A stretch of DNA of 64,000 bases, from positions 1 to 64,000 of the forward strand of contig NZ_FNYT01000009.1 of the NCBI RefSeq assembly GCF_900109135.1, written 5' to 3'. A model generated the notes under the pieces. That model was not told the DNA's origin and made no database searches. It saw only the letters and a list, made by a program, of their open reading frames with translations. This stretch comes from Trichococcus ilyis. Its GTDB lineage: Bacteria; Bacillota; Bacilli; Lactobacillales; Aerococcaceae. The stretch's first letter is position 1, and every line of letters starts with the position of its first letter. The position numbers were made by a program, and so were the translations under genes. Below are positions 1 through 7,943 of this stretch, piece after piece.

Positions 1-25
1 ACGGGTTCGATTCCCGTACGGATCA
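1..25 (+). tRNA. 3' end of a tRNA cut by the window edge, probably tRNA-Glu-like
   Basis: The window opens inside a tRNA. A T-arm with loop TTCGATT closed by ACGGG/CCCGT is followed by a 7-base acceptor strand and discriminator A at 25. The T-arm is identical to that of the tRNA-Glu at 340-411 and the acceptor differs by one base, so a glutamate tRNA is likely, but the anticodon lies outside the window. No CCA is encoded. Confidence 0.75.
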
Positions 26-58
26 TTTTATTGTGGCCTCAGGCCATAGTACTATTAT

Positions 59-131
<73 letters not shown>

Positions 132-170
132 TTGATATTCTTAAGCCAGTTGGATAGGGAATATTTTTTT

Positions 171-237
171 ATTGACTTGCATGGTAAAATAACAGCCTTC
201 TAAGCTGTTGTTGTGGGTTCGATTCTAGTCACCCGCT
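171..237 (+). pseudogene. degenerate tRNA-Gly(TCC)-like gene with anticodon TCT
   Basis: Bases about 182-237 resemble the 3' three quarters of a Firmicute tRNA-Gly(TCC): D-loop TGGTAAAA, an anticodon arm, a TTCGATT T-loop and the Gly-type acceptor strand CACCCGC followed by discriminator T. The 5' acceptor strand GCGGGTG is missing; only T-rich sequence precedes the D-arm. The T-stem has one mismatch and several wobbles. The anticodon is TCT (Arg) instead of TCC, yet the anticodon stem is intact, with T-A replaced by A-T. It cannot form a normal acceptor stem, so I call it a pseudogene. A tRNA-D-arm-like stretch at about 142-160 may be another remnant. Confidence 0.7.
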
Positions 238-248
238 TTTTTCAAAAA

Positions 249-322
<74 letters not shown>

Positions 323-339
323 TTTTCATCATTTAATAC

Positions 340-411
340 GGCCCGTTGGTCAAGCGGTTAAGACACCGCCCTTTCACGGCGGTAACACGGGTTCGATTCC
401 CGTACGGGTCA
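340..411 (+). tRNA. tRNA-Glu (TTC)
   Basis: A complete 72-base cloverleaf with acceptor GGCCCGT/ACGGGTC (one G-U pair), anticodon TTC at 373-375 in loop CTTTCAC, and T-loop TTCGATT. CCA is not encoded. It is the last gene of the cluster and is followed directly by a terminator. Confidence 0.96.
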
Positions 412-418
412 TCTGTTG

Positions 419-443
419 AAGCACTCATACGAGTGCTTTTTTT
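419..443 (+). terminator. terminator of the tRNA cluster
   Basis: An 8-bp perfect stem AAGCACTC/GAGTGCTT with an ATAC loop is followed by a run of seven T, starting 8 bases after tRNA-Glu. Confidence 0.9.
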
Positions 444-448
444 GTTGT

Positions 449-496
449 AAAAAGTCAGAAGCACCAGTCGGTTGTGACCGGCGCTTCTGACTTTTT
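449..496 (-). terminator. terminator of the minus-strand membrane-protein gene
   Basis: A long hairpin with outer stem AAAAGTCAGAAGC/GCTTCTGACTTTT and a further GC-rich inner stem. The two A-C mismatches seen on the plus strand become G-U pairs in minus-strand RNA, so it serves the gene ending at 500. Confidence 0.85.
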
Positions 497-499
497 AGG

Positions 500-1306
500 T
501 TAATTCAAAAAGAGCAGCGAATATGCAAGCGTAAAGAGGAAACTATAGTTGGAGAGATATTGCTCGAGTCTGAGATCATGCTGGAATTTCTTCTTGAATA
601 CAGGCAAGGCCAACAGTGCTGACAAAAGGAACAGAATAAGAGCCCAAACAGGGCTGTTCAGGTTGAGGGTCTGGAAAATACCAGTTGCATAGGCCAAAAG
701 AAAGCTGAATAATTTAAGGATCTTTCCATGCCTCCGCAGCAAGTGTTGGTAAGAAGTTAATGATTGACTGTTCTTTTTTGTGTTACGGATCTGGATTAGA
801 ATGATGCCAAAAATGTGGAACAGAATGAGCGGAACCACTTCATATTGCAGTTGCAAGGGAATAAAGTTCGCTTGCGAGAAGAATGACAGCGCAGACAAGA
901 TGAATATCTTAAAGAAAGGCCTGAGGAGGATTTCGTAAAAGGTGTTTGCCATGCTGTACGGACGGTATTGCAAAATCGTATAGATGAAATACAACAGTAG
1001 GATGGCGAAAAGAATCGGATTCGATGCAAAGAAAAGGATGCCCAACAGAGCGATCGAAAAGATTCCGAACAATAAAACCGGTTTATAGGGCAATTTCGTG
1101 CCTGCCTGGTCGCTCTTTGAAAGCAAGCGTTCCAATGCAAGGGTAAACAGCAGAAACAAGTAGAGCCACAAAAGCAGTTCATAGTTAGGTCCGTTGAAAG
1201 TAATTCCTCTCCAAGCTCCGAAAAGCAACAGGCTGAGGGGAGCTGTCAGCATCGCCAACAAAATATGGTTCATCAGGGACATGAATTTATTTTTGAATTT
1301 CAGCAT
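500..1306 (-). CDS. polytopic membrane protein of unknown function
   Basis: The product is about 268 residues with eight or nine hydrophobic segments and short loops, some with Arg/Lys, and no soluble domain. I recognise no catalytic motif; it lacks, for example, the aspartate-rich motifs of prenyltransferases. An in-frame ATG at 1348 would add 14 residues, but the start at 1306 has the better ribosome site (AAAGAAGAG about 4 bases upstream). It is a single-gene unit: a consensus-like promoter lies upstream at 1372-1400 and a strong terminator downstream. It diverges from metK. The function is unknown. Confidence 0.75.
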   Translation of the reverse strand: MLKFKNKFMSLMNHILLAMLTAPLSLLLFGAWRGITFNGPNYELLLWLYLFLLFTLALERLLSKSDQAGTKLPYKPVLLFGIFSIALLGILFFASNPILFAILLLYFIYTILQYRPYSMANTFYEILLRPFFKIFILSALSFFSQANFIPLQLQYEVVPLILFHIFGIILIQIRNTKKNSQSLTSYQHLLRRHGKILKLFSFLLAYATGIFQTLNLNSPVWALILFLLSALLALPVFKKKFQHDLRLEQYLSNYSFLFTLAYSLLFLN

Positions 1307-1371
1307 AATCTCTTCTTTCTTCATTTTTTTGGTGAATGAGTCTATCATCTCATATATAATTGCGCAGATTC

Positions 1372-1400
1372 ATCATAGGGTAACGTCTTTGTGATGTCAA
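1372..1400 (-). promoter_or_regulatory. sigma-70-type promoter of the 500-1306 gene
   Basis: On the minus strand, TTGACA (1400-1395) and TATGAT (1377-1372) are separated by 17 bases. Five of six -10 bases and all six -35 bases match consensus. Confidence 0.75.
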
Positions 1401-1481
1401 GCCGATCAGAATCCTGATACTGAAGCAGCTTTGTTCTGAGAAGGAATTCTGCGGATTCTGTTCAGATACACTTATTTTTTG

Positions 1482-1510
1482 TTGCATTTTCAGCCATGAT
1501 AGCGTATATT
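1482..1510 (+). promoter_or_regulatory. promoter of metK
   Basis: TTGCAT (1482-1487), a 17-base spacer and TATATT (1505-1510). The predicted transcript start near 1517 is just upstream of the SMK box, as expected for a leader RNA. Confidence 0.75.
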
Positions 1511-1522
1511 AGGTATGTTGCA

Positions 1523-1598
1523 TTTCAGAGGCTAATTGCAATATCCCGATAGGATTCACAATATGTGAAGACGCCTTGTAACCAAAAAATGGGGGAAT
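1523..1598 (+). promoter_or_regulatory. SMK box (SAM-III) translational riboswitch upstream of metK
   Basis: The leader carries the conserved order of SMK-box blocks: an AGAGGC 5' strand (1528-1532 region), TCCCGATAGGAT (1544-1555), a small hairpin TTCACA/TGTGAA (1555-1569), AGACGCCTTGTAACC (1569-1583) and the GGGGGAAT ribosome site (1591-1598). In the characterised Lactobacillales RNAs, SAM binding pairs the GGGGG with upstream pyrimidines and blocks initiation. Here GGGGG (1591-1595) is 8 bases before the metK ATG. This predicts feedback of SAM on its own synthesis without a terminator. Confidence 0.88.
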
Positions 1599-1603
1599 GA
1601 AAA

Positions 1604-2800
1604 ATGGTAGAAAAAAGATTATTTACTTCAGAGTCAGTAACGGAAGGTCATCCGGATAAAATCGCTGATCAGATCAGCGATGCTATTTTGGATACACTGT
1701 TGGCTGCTGATCCAAACGCGCGTGTTGCTTGCGAAACGATTGTTACGACAGGACTGGTGGTTGTCTTTGGTGAAATCACGACAAGCGCCTACGTAAACAT
1801 CCAACAGATTGTCCGCGATACCGTGACCGAGATTGGTTATACGCGTGGTAAATTTGGCTTTGATGCTGATAACTTGGCTGTGATGGTATCATTGGACGAA
1901 CAATCTGACGATATCGCAATCGGCGTTAATGAATCACTGGAACGCAGAGAATTGGTGACTACGGACTACAATGAAATCGGAGCAGGAGACCAAGGGTTGA
2001 TGTTCGGATTTGCGATCAACGAAACGGAAGAGCTGATGCCTTTGCCGATTTCGCTCAGTCACAAGTTAGCGAAACGTTTATCTGAGGTTCGCAAAGACGG
2101 CACATTGGAATACCTGAGACCGGACGGAAAAACGCAAGTTACCGTAGAATACGACGAGAACGGCAAACCGAAACGTGTGGACACGATTGTTTTGAGCACA
2201 CAGCATGATGAGAACGTCACCTTGGAACAATTGAAAAAGGATATTTTGGAGCATGTCATCCATCCTGTCATCGATGATTCCTTGCTGGATGCAGATACTA
2301 AATATTTCATCAACCCTACTGGACGCTTCGTTATCGGCGGGCCTAAAGGTGATTCCGGTCTGACGGGAAGAAAAATTATCGTTGACACTTACGGTGGGTA
2401 TGCGCGTCATGGTGGCGGTGCATTCTCTGGTAAGGATGCTACAAAAGTTGACCGCTCCGCTAGTTATGCGGCCCGCTATATCGCGAAGAACATTGTTGCC
2501 GCTGGACTTGCCACAAAATGCGAAATCCAATTGGCGTACGCAATCGGTGTTGCTGAACCGGTATCGATTTCCATCGACACGTTCGGAACGAGCGAATATC
2601 CTGAAGCGTTGCTGATTGAAGCAGTCCGCAAAAACTTCAACTTGACGCCGGCAGGCATCATCCAAATGTTGGACCTGCGTCGCCCAATCTTCAAGAAGAC
2701 AGCGGCCTATGGTCATTTCGGCCGTTCTGACGCCGACTTCACTTGGGAAAAAACGGACAAAACGGAAGCTTTGCTTGCGTACGTCAAAGCTGGCAAATAA
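1604..2800 (+). CDS. metK: S-adenosylmethionine synthetase
   Basis: MetK makes S-adenosylmethionine from methionine and ATP in the cytosol, releasing phosphate and diphosphate. The 398 residues match the usual family length of about 390-400. The ATP-binding GHPDK motif is at 15-19, GAGDQG at 126-131 and the phosphate-loop-like GGGAFSGKD at 270-278. The ATG follows the GGGGG ribosome site of an SMK box, so translation is predicted to fall when SAM is abundant. The gene is monocistronic, with its own promoter and a bidirectional terminator shared with the opposing mnmM. SAM is the cofactor for many methyltransferases and radical-SAM enzymes encoded nearby. Confidence 0.98.
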   Translation: MVEKRLFTSESVTEGHPDKIADQISDAILDTLLAADPNARVACETIVTTGLVVVFGEITTSAYVNIQQIVRDTVTEIGYTRGKFGFDADNLAVMVSLDEQSDDIAIGVNESLERRELVTTDYNEIGAGDQGLMFGFAINETEELMPLPISLSHKLAKRLSEVRKDGTLEYLRPDGKTQVTVEYDENGKPKRVDTIVLSTQHDENVTLEQLKKDILEHVIHPVIDDSLLDADTKYFINPTGRFVIGGPKGDSGLTGRKIIVDTYGGYARHGGGAFSGKDATKVDRSASYAARYIAKNIVAAGLATKCEIQLAYAIGVAEPVSISIDTFGTSEYPEALLIEAVRKNFNLTPAGIIQMLDLRRPIFKKTAAYGHFGRSDADFTWEKTDKTEALLAYVKAGK

Positions 2801-2802
2801 TA

Positions 2803-2848
2803 GGAAGCACAAAAAAAACTGCAAGCGCGCTTGCAGTTTTTTTGTGCT
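2803..2848. terminator. bidirectional terminator between metK and mnmM
   Basis: A near-perfect long hairpin: AAGCACAAAAAAACTGCAAGC pairs with its complement, with A-rich and T-rich flanks inside the stem. It can serve metK on the plus strand and mnmM on the minus strand. Confidence 0.9.
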
Positions 2849-2899
2849 TATTTCTGTTTTTTTAACAAGATCAGGATCAACCAATCTGCTTTGCTTTTT

Positions 2900-3481
2900 T
2901 TATTTCATATAAGGTGTTTTTTTCTTTTCGATGGCGATCAGGAACGGCGGATGATTGATTTGGTTGATGAAACCATATTGCAACACCTTGTAGGTCGCTT
3001 GATTCAGCTCGCTGACATATTCAAGCAGGGCATTTTTCTCCTCCATGCCACCGGAATGGCCGCTGTACACGACCAGAATGATATAGCTGCCGATCCTTAA
3101 TTTGGGCAACAAGGCAGCCACCGCCGAAATGGTCGTCTCCTTTTGGGTGATGACCGATTTGTCGGCCCCCGGAAGGTAACCCAAGTTAAAGATGGCGCCA
3201 CCGATTCGGGCATCTTCCTCCAGTACTTCCGCAACTGTTTCATGCCCTTGATGAAGAAGGGTGACCTGCTTCGTCAACCCGCTCAACAAAAGCTTTTGCT
3301 TTGTGTTTTCGATAGCCTGTTTCTGGATATCGAACCCGATGACATGGCCTTTTGACCCCACCAAAGTCGCCAGCAGCACTGTATCGCTTCCGTTTCCGAC
3401 CGTTGCATCAATAACGGTATCCCCTTCGGATACTGTTTCCTTCAGCAGTTTATGGCTGAAATCCACTGCGGACAACAACAT
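2900..3481 (-). CDS. mnmM: MnmM (YtqB) family tRNA aminomethyl-uridine methyltransferase
   Basis: This is a class I SAM methyltransferase of the YtqB family, now known in Bacillus as MnmM, which methylates 5-aminomethyl-(2-thio)uridine at tRNA position 34. The product has about 193 residues. The SAM-binding motif DATVGNGSDT lies near residues 25-34, a GFDIQ acidic strand follows, and the NLGYLPGADK motif typical of this family is present. I chose the ATG at 3481 because AAGGG lies 8 bases upstream; a GTG at 3490 is possible. It overlaps the end of the radical-SAM gene upstream by 32 bases, so the two are cotranscribed and probably translationally coupled. That pairing is the known ytqA-ytqB arrangement. 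Confidence 0.85.
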   Translation of the reverse strand: MLLSAVDFSHKLLKETVSEGDTVIDATVGNGSDTVLLATLVGSKGHVIGFDIQKQAIENTKQKLLLSGLTKQVTLLHQGHETVAEVLEEDARIGGAIFNLGYLPGADKSVITQKETTISAVAALLPKLRIGSYIILVVYSGHSGGMEEKNALLEYVSELNQATYKVLQYGFINQINHPPFLIAIEKKKTPYMK

Positions 3482-4451
3482 GTTCCTCACCCTTATTCCT
3501 GATATTATGAATGCCTTGATATGTATTGCGACGTTCCAACTCTTGGTCGATTGCGTTCAGCACTTCCCACTTTTTGAGACTCCACATCGGACCGATCAAT
3601 GTGTCGCGAGGTGCATCGCCGGTGATGCGGTGGATGACGATTTCTGGCGGAATGACTTCGAGCTGATCGCAGACAAGTTCGACATATTCGTCTTTTTCGA
3701 GCAATCTTAATCTGCCTTGGTAATAGTCACGGACCATTTTTGTGTTTTTCATCAAGTGCAGCAAATGGATTTTGATGCCTTGAATATCCGAATCCAGGAT
3801 CACCCGGTGGACGCTCTCCATCATCATGTCATGGTTTTCCCCGGGAAGTCCATTGATGAGATGCGTACAAACCGGGATATTATGCGTACGCAGTTGTTCC
3901 ACCGCTCTCAGATATGTCTCATAGGAATGCGCGCGGTTGATGACTTTGCTTGTTTCTTCATGAATGGTCTGCAGTCCCAGTTCCACCCAGATGTAGTAAC
4001 GCTTGTTCAGTTCGGCCAAATATTCGATCGTTTCCGGCGGCAGGCAATCCGGTCTTGTTGCGATCATGATGCCGACAACGCCTTCCTCATTGACCACTTG
4101 CTCATAGCGGTGGCGAAGGATGTCCACCGGGGCATGCGTATTAGTGAAATTTTGGAAATAGGCGATGTAGCTCTTTACGTTCGGCCATTTTTTGTGCATC
4201 ATGTCGATGCCTTTGCGCAATTGGACAGGCAGCGGATCGATCCGATTCTGGGCGAAATCGCCGGATCCGGACACGGTGCAGAATGTACAACCGCCGCGAG
4301 CGACGGTGCCGTCGCGGTTAGGGCAATCGAAACCGCCGTCGATGGCAACCTTGAAAATCTTTTCGCCGAAATGCTGCTGCAGATGGTAATTCCATGTATG
4401 GTAACGCTTGTTTGTGTCGCTGTATAAAAATTGATTTGTCAATACTTTCAC
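3450..4451 (-). CDS. mnmL: radical SAM protein, YtqA/MnmL family
   Basis: A 333-residue radical-SAM protein of the TIGR01212/YtqA type, related to the Elp3 fold. The iron-sulfur Cys set lies in CPNRDGTVARGGCTFC near residues 43-58, spaced C-x11-C-x2-C as in Elp3-like enzymes rather than the canonical CxxxCxxC. In Bacillus and Streptococcus, YtqA has been assigned to an alternative route to mnm5(s2)U34 in tRNA (MnmL), working with YtqB/MnmM, which is the next gene here. A GAGGTGAAAGT ribosome site precedes the ATG. The operon reads away from the large wall-hydrolase gene. Family membership is clear; the tRNA role is taken from work on the homologues. Confidence 0.85.
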   Translation of the reverse strand: MKVLTNQFLYSDTNKRYHTWNYHLQQHFGEKIFKVAIDGGFDCPNRDGTVARGGCTFCTVSGSGDFAQNRIDPLPVQLRKGIDMMHKKWPNVKSYIAYFQNFTNTHAPVDILRHRYEQVVNEEGVVGIMIATRPDCLPPETIEYLAELNKRYYIWVELGLQTIHEETSKVINRAHSYETYLRAVEQLRTHNIPVCTHLINGLPGENHDMMMESVHRVILDSDIQGIKIHLLHLMKNTKMVRDYYQGRLRLLEKDEYVELVCDQLEVIPPEIVIHRITGDAPRDTLIGPMWSLKKWEVLNAIDQELERRNTYQGIHNIRNKGEEHVVVRSGFQP

Positions 4452-4461
4452 CTCAAAGGGT

Positions 4462-4488
4462 ATTTTATCATGATTTTTGTTAAGTCAA
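4462..4488 (-). promoter_or_regulatory. promoter of mnmL-mnmM
   Basis: On the minus strand, TTGACT (4488-4483) and TAAAAT (4467-4462) are 15 bases apart. The short spacer is offset by an extended -10 (TGATAAAAT). Confidence 0.5.
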
Positions 4489-4616
4489 TAGCCCATTTGA
4501 CGATCCGGACTACATTTTGTAAGAAAGCATGCCGAGAAAGGCTTACTTTTATGTAGTGGTAGGATTGTTACAGATTCATTTCAATTGTTAAATATTAAAT
4601 ATGGTTATGAAAGCCA

Positions 4617-4646
4617 TTCAAAAATTTGGGAAACAAACATATAATA
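4617..4646 (+). promoter_or_regulatory. candidate promoter of the glucosaminidase/LysM gene
   Basis: A perfect TATAAT at 4641-4646 with a weak TTCAAA 18 bases upstream. It is the best promoter in the 309-base gap 4452-4760, which otherwise holds the opposing mnmL promoter, AT-rich sequence and the hairpin at 4719. Confidence 0.4.
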
Positions 4647-4718
4647 GACATGTTGGATCATTTTCTTAAAAGAAATTTAAATTAAAATCCATCTTTTTAT
4701 ATATCCAGATGTTTTTCA

Positions 4719-4740
4719 CTGCCGATTCGGCAGTATTTTT
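4719..4740 (+). terminator. hairpin with T-run just upstream of the wall-hydrolase start: terminator or attenuator
   Basis: The perfect 15-base palindrome CTGCCGATTCGGCAG is followed by TATTTTT. It lies downstream of the candidate promoter and 28 bases before the start codon, so if it terminates it would attenuate the wall-hydrolase gene. No upstream plus-strand gene needs a terminator here. Confidence 0.45.
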
Positions 4741-4760
4741 GATACAGGGAGTGGTATATT

Positions 4761-7700
4761 TTGGTGTTATCCAGAAACGAACGCATCAACCAAAAGAAAA
4801 AAGAACAATTGATCAATTCTTTTATCACCACGAATAAAAGACTGAAACGCAGCGTAGCGGTGCTGAGTACCTCATTGTTTATGACGACTGTCGTCAAGCC
4901 GACCCAATTGGTTTTGGCAGCAGAGTCGACTACGCTTGGAACAACGGATACACGAGTATATTCCACCAATCCCTTTTTGAATCAAATCATTCCGTCTGCC
5001 ACTGTGATCGCCGCACAGAATGACCTGTACGCCTCCGTGATGATGGCTCAAGCGATTCTGGAGAGCGGGTGGGGAACCAGTGCTCTGGCATCGGCGCCTA
5101 ACTATAACCTGTTCGGAATCAAGGGAAACTACGAAGGCGAGTCCGTCAACATGGGAACCTTAGAGGACAGCGGCGGGCAGAATTACTATCCCATCAACGC
5201 AGAGTTCCGGAAATATCCGTCCTATGCGGAGTCCTTGCAGGATTACGCGGATCTGTTGGCGAACGGAACCAGTTGGAATCCGACATATTATGCGGGTGCC
5301 TGGAAGAGCAACGCAGCCACCTATCAGGATGCCACTGCATACCTGACCGGCCGCTATGCGACGGACACAGCCTACAGCACCAAACTGAACCGGATCATTG
5401 CGCAATACGGTTTGGATCAATACGACAACTATATACCTGTCGTCGAAGACGAGACTGAGGAACCGGATGCAGGCAATATCGATTTCGAAAAGCCGACAGA
5501 AACACCTGAGCTGCCGACTGTAGAGCTTCCTGAAAATTCCGGTGAAGATACTGCTGGACAAGAAACACCAACTGAACCTGCTGAGGATACGGAAGACGCT
5601 GAAACACCAGCGACTCCGGTTCAAGCGGGGGATGCCGTCCATGAGGTCCAAGCCGGCGACACATTATCCGCGATCGCCAAAAAATATTCGATTTCGGTGG
5701 TCGATCTGATTGCTTTGAATAAATTGAGTTCCAATATGATTTATGTAGGCGATCGCCTGGTGCTGCCGAACAGTGTCGTGGTCGAGCAAGAGGCGCCTGC
5801 GAAGGAAGAGACATCTGCACCGACAGCACCAGGTGAGACACCTTCAAATACGGCAACTTCAGTCTATACGGTCGTAGCTGGCGATACCCTTTACAAAATC
5901 GCCGCGGCGAACAGCTTGACGCTCAGTGGATTGAAGAGCCTGAATTCTCTGACCGGCGATACCATTTATGTAGGCCAAAAGTTGTTGTTGAACAAACCGA
6001 CAACCACTAGTCCCGATACGACCGAAACCGGCGCAAGCAGTAATACGGGGCAAACGCCTTCCCAATCCTACACAGTGAAATCTGGTGACACACTGTGGTC
6101 AATCGCGACCGCGAACAGCATGACGGTTGCCACATTGAAGAACGCAAACAGTCTGACATCCGACGCGATCTATCCGGGTCAGATTTTGAAAACTACCGGC
6201 ACCTCGGCGGGCGCTACAACGCCGACTACCGGAACGAACACGGGAACAACGGGAACAACGGTCACTGGAGCCTTCATCAAACCGGCCAGCGGATACATTT
6301 CCTCTCCCTTCGGATACCGTACTTCGCCTATCAATGGCGCGTTGGATTTCCATCGGGGCATTGATATCGCCGGCAGCGGCAATATCAATGCGGCACAGGC
6401 AGGGGTTGTAGAGGTCGCCGCATATCATTACAGCTACGGCAATTACGTCGTCATCAATCACGGCAAAATAAACGGCGTGACTATCAAAACGTTGTATGCG
6501 CACATGCAATCAGGACTTTCGGTATCGGTAGGGCAGACAGTCAGCCAAGGCCAAAAAATCGGCGTGATGGGAACAACCGGCAGTTCAACAGGCGTCCATC
6601 TGCATTTCGAAGTGCAGGAAAACGGGACAGTCGTCAATCCGGTGAACTACCTCAATGGCACCATCACAGTGGCACCTGGAGCAAGTACACCGACCGCACC
6701 GGCGACACCATCCAACGGCAGCAGCGTTGTCGTCGTTTCCGGAGATACTTTGTGGAAGATTGCTACCGCGAACGGTTTGACGGTAGCGGAATTAAAAGCG
6801 TTGAACAACTTGACAAGCGATGCGATTCTGAGCGGTCAGGTGCTGTTGCTGAAGAGCACCGCAACGGTGACGCCAACCACCCCGACAACGCCTGCCGTAA
6901 ATCCGGGAACAACAACCAGCAATGTAACAGTAGCTTCGGGCGACACGCTCTGGAAAATCGCGACTGCGAATGGTTTGAGCGTAGCCGAGCTGAAGACTCT
7001 GAACAACCTGAGTAGTGATGTCATCGTTCCTGGCCAAACATTGTTGCTTAAACAAACTACGGCCGCGGCGCCGACAACACCGGTTGTTACTCAGCCGACA
7101 ACGCCTGCTGCACCGACAACTGCAGCCACGATCACGGTAGCATCCGGCGATACCCTTTGGAAATTGGCGACTGCGAACGGAGTGAGCGTAGCGGAACTGA
7201 AAACACTGAACAGCCTCACTTCAGATGTCATTATTCCGGGACAAACGCTGACGCTCAAGAGCACAACAAGCACAGCGCCGACCGTTACCTTGCCTACGAC
7301 AACTGCGCCGGGAACCTCAACCACAACGAGCACCATCACAGTGGCATCCGGGGATACGCTCTGGAAAATCGCAAATGCAAACGGCCTTACGGTAACGGAA
7401 TTGAAGACACTGAACAATTTGGATTCCGATTATATTTATCCGGGTCAATCATTGCAGGTGAAGGCTACTGCAGCAACCGACAATGCTTCTGTTGCGGTAA
7501 CGACGCCGACTGTGACAACTCCTTCCGTTCCGACTGTCACGAGCACAGTCTACACCGTCCAAAAAGGGGATACGCTTTATAAAATCGCATCCGCAAATGG
7601 CGTCTCGGTCGCCGACCTGAAGACGTGGAACGGACTGAACACGGATATCATTTTTGTGGGCCAAGCATTGAAGTTGGCTGCGGCCTCAACGACAACTCAG

Positions 7701-7874
7701 ACAACGGCGCCATCGACAACCGTGCCTGTAACAACAGGCGATACCTATACGGTCGAAAAAGGCGACACGCTTTACGGCATCGCCAAGAAAAAGGGTGTCA
7801 GCTTAGCCGCATTGATCGAAGCGAATGATATTAATTCCAATATCATTTATGTCGGCCAAGTCATCAATCTTTAG
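4761..7874 (+). CDS. secreted GH73 glucosaminidase / M23 endopeptidase with nine LysM domains
   Basis: A 1037-residue secreted peptidoglycan hydrolase with two catalytic domains. Residues 1-54 are a long signal peptide (basic region, hydrophobic core, cleavage near VLAA). A GH73 N-acetylglucosaminidase spans about 73-217, with catalytic Glu in QAILESGWG (E101). After an acidic Pro/Glu linker come three LysM modules starting at about 293. An M23 metallopeptidase (505-635) follows, with zinc ligands H531 and D535 (HRGID) and H613/H615 (HLH). Six more LysM modules run to the C-terminus, each built on xGDTLxKIA and separated by Thr/Pro-rich linkers. The start is TTG at 4761 (AGGGAG 9 bases upstream), with GTG at 4764 as alternative. 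It probably cleaves glycan and cross-link during cell separation. Four central LysM modules are very alike, suggesting recent duplication. Confidence 0.93.
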   Translation: MVLSRNERINQKKKEQLINSFITTNKRLKRSVAVLSTSLFMTTVVKPTQLVLAAESTTLGTTDTRVYSTNPFLNQIIPSATVIAAQNDLYASVMMAQAILESGWGTSALASAPNYNLFGIKGNYEGESVNMGTLEDSGGQNYYPINAEFRKYPSYAESLQDYADLLANGTSWNPTYYAGAWKSNAATYQDATAYLTGRYATDTAYSTKLNRIIAQYGLDQYDNYIPVVEDETEEPDAGNIDFEKPTETPELPTVELPENSGEDTAGQETPTEPAEDTEDAETPATPVQAGDAVHEVQAGDTLSAIAKKYSISVVDLIALNKLSSNMIYVGDRLVLPNSVVVEQEAPAKEETSAPTAPGETPSNTATSVYTVVAGDTLYKIAAANSLTLSGLKSLNSLTGDTIYVGQKLLLNKPTTTSPDTTETGASSNTGQTPSQSYTVKSGDTLWSIATANSMTVATLKNANSLTSDAIYPGQILKTTGTSAGATTPTTGTNTGTTGTTVTGAFIKPASGYISSPFGYRTSPINGALDFHRGIDIAGSGNINAAQAGVVEVAAYHYSYGNYVVINHGKINGVTIKTLYAHMQSGLSVSVGQTVSQGQKIGVMGTTGSSTGVHLHFEVQENGTVVNPVNYLNGTITVAPGASTPTAPATPSNGSSVVVVSGDTLWKIATANGLTVAELKALNNLTSDAILSGQVLLLKSTATVTPTTPTTPAVNPGTTTSNVTVASGDTLWKIATANGLSVAELKTLNNLSSDVIVPGQTLLLKQTTAAAPTTPVVTQPTTPAAPTTAATITVASGDTLWKLATANGVSVAELKTLNSLTSDVIIPGQTLTLKSTTSTAPTVTLPTTTAPGTSTTTSTITVASGDTLWKIANANGLTVTELKTLNNLDSDYIYPGQSLQVKATAATDNASVAVTTPTVTTPSVPTVTSTVYTVQKGDTLYKIASANGVSVADLKTWNGLNTDIIFVGQALKLAAASTTTQTTAPSTTVPVTTGDTYTVEKGDTLYGIAKKKGVSLAALIEANDINSNIIYVGQVINL

Positions 7875-7908
7875 GCCGAAACAGATTGGCCCCGACAGGC
7901 ATCAAGTC

Positions 7909-7937
7909 TTGATGAAATGATTTTTATTTGTTAAAAT
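7909..7937 (+). promoter_or_regulatory. promoter of the leuS T-box leader
   Basis: TTGATG (7909-7914), a 17-base spacer and TAAAAT (7932-7937). The -35 is the right half of the palindrome CATCAAGTCTTGATG (7900-7914), which could be a weak terminator of the upstream gene or an operator. Confidence 0.65.
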
Positions 7938-7943
7938 AGCAGA

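Noticed and set aside
171-237. Functional tRNA-Arg (TCT)
   Set aside because: The anticodon is TCT, but there is no 5' acceptor strand to pair with CACCCGC, and the T-stem has a mismatch. The body matches tRNA-Gly, so it is listed as a pseudogene.
4552-4610. WalR-like TGTTAC/TGTTAA half-sites upstream of the GH73/M23 gene
   Set aside because: Two hexamers fit the half-site pattern, but the spacing is 14 bases rather than five, so the known WalR box is not met.
5160-7664. Long minus-strand and alternate-frame open frames across the LysM gene
   Set aside because: They are shadows of a Thr/Pro/Ala-rich repetitive gene, without ribosome sites or recognisable domains, and the plus-strand frame has clear domain structure.
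7900-7914. CATCAAGTCTTGATG as terminator of the wall-hydrolase gene
   Set aside because: It lacks a clean T-run and overlaps the -35 of the leuS leader promoter. It is noted there rather than called a terminator.
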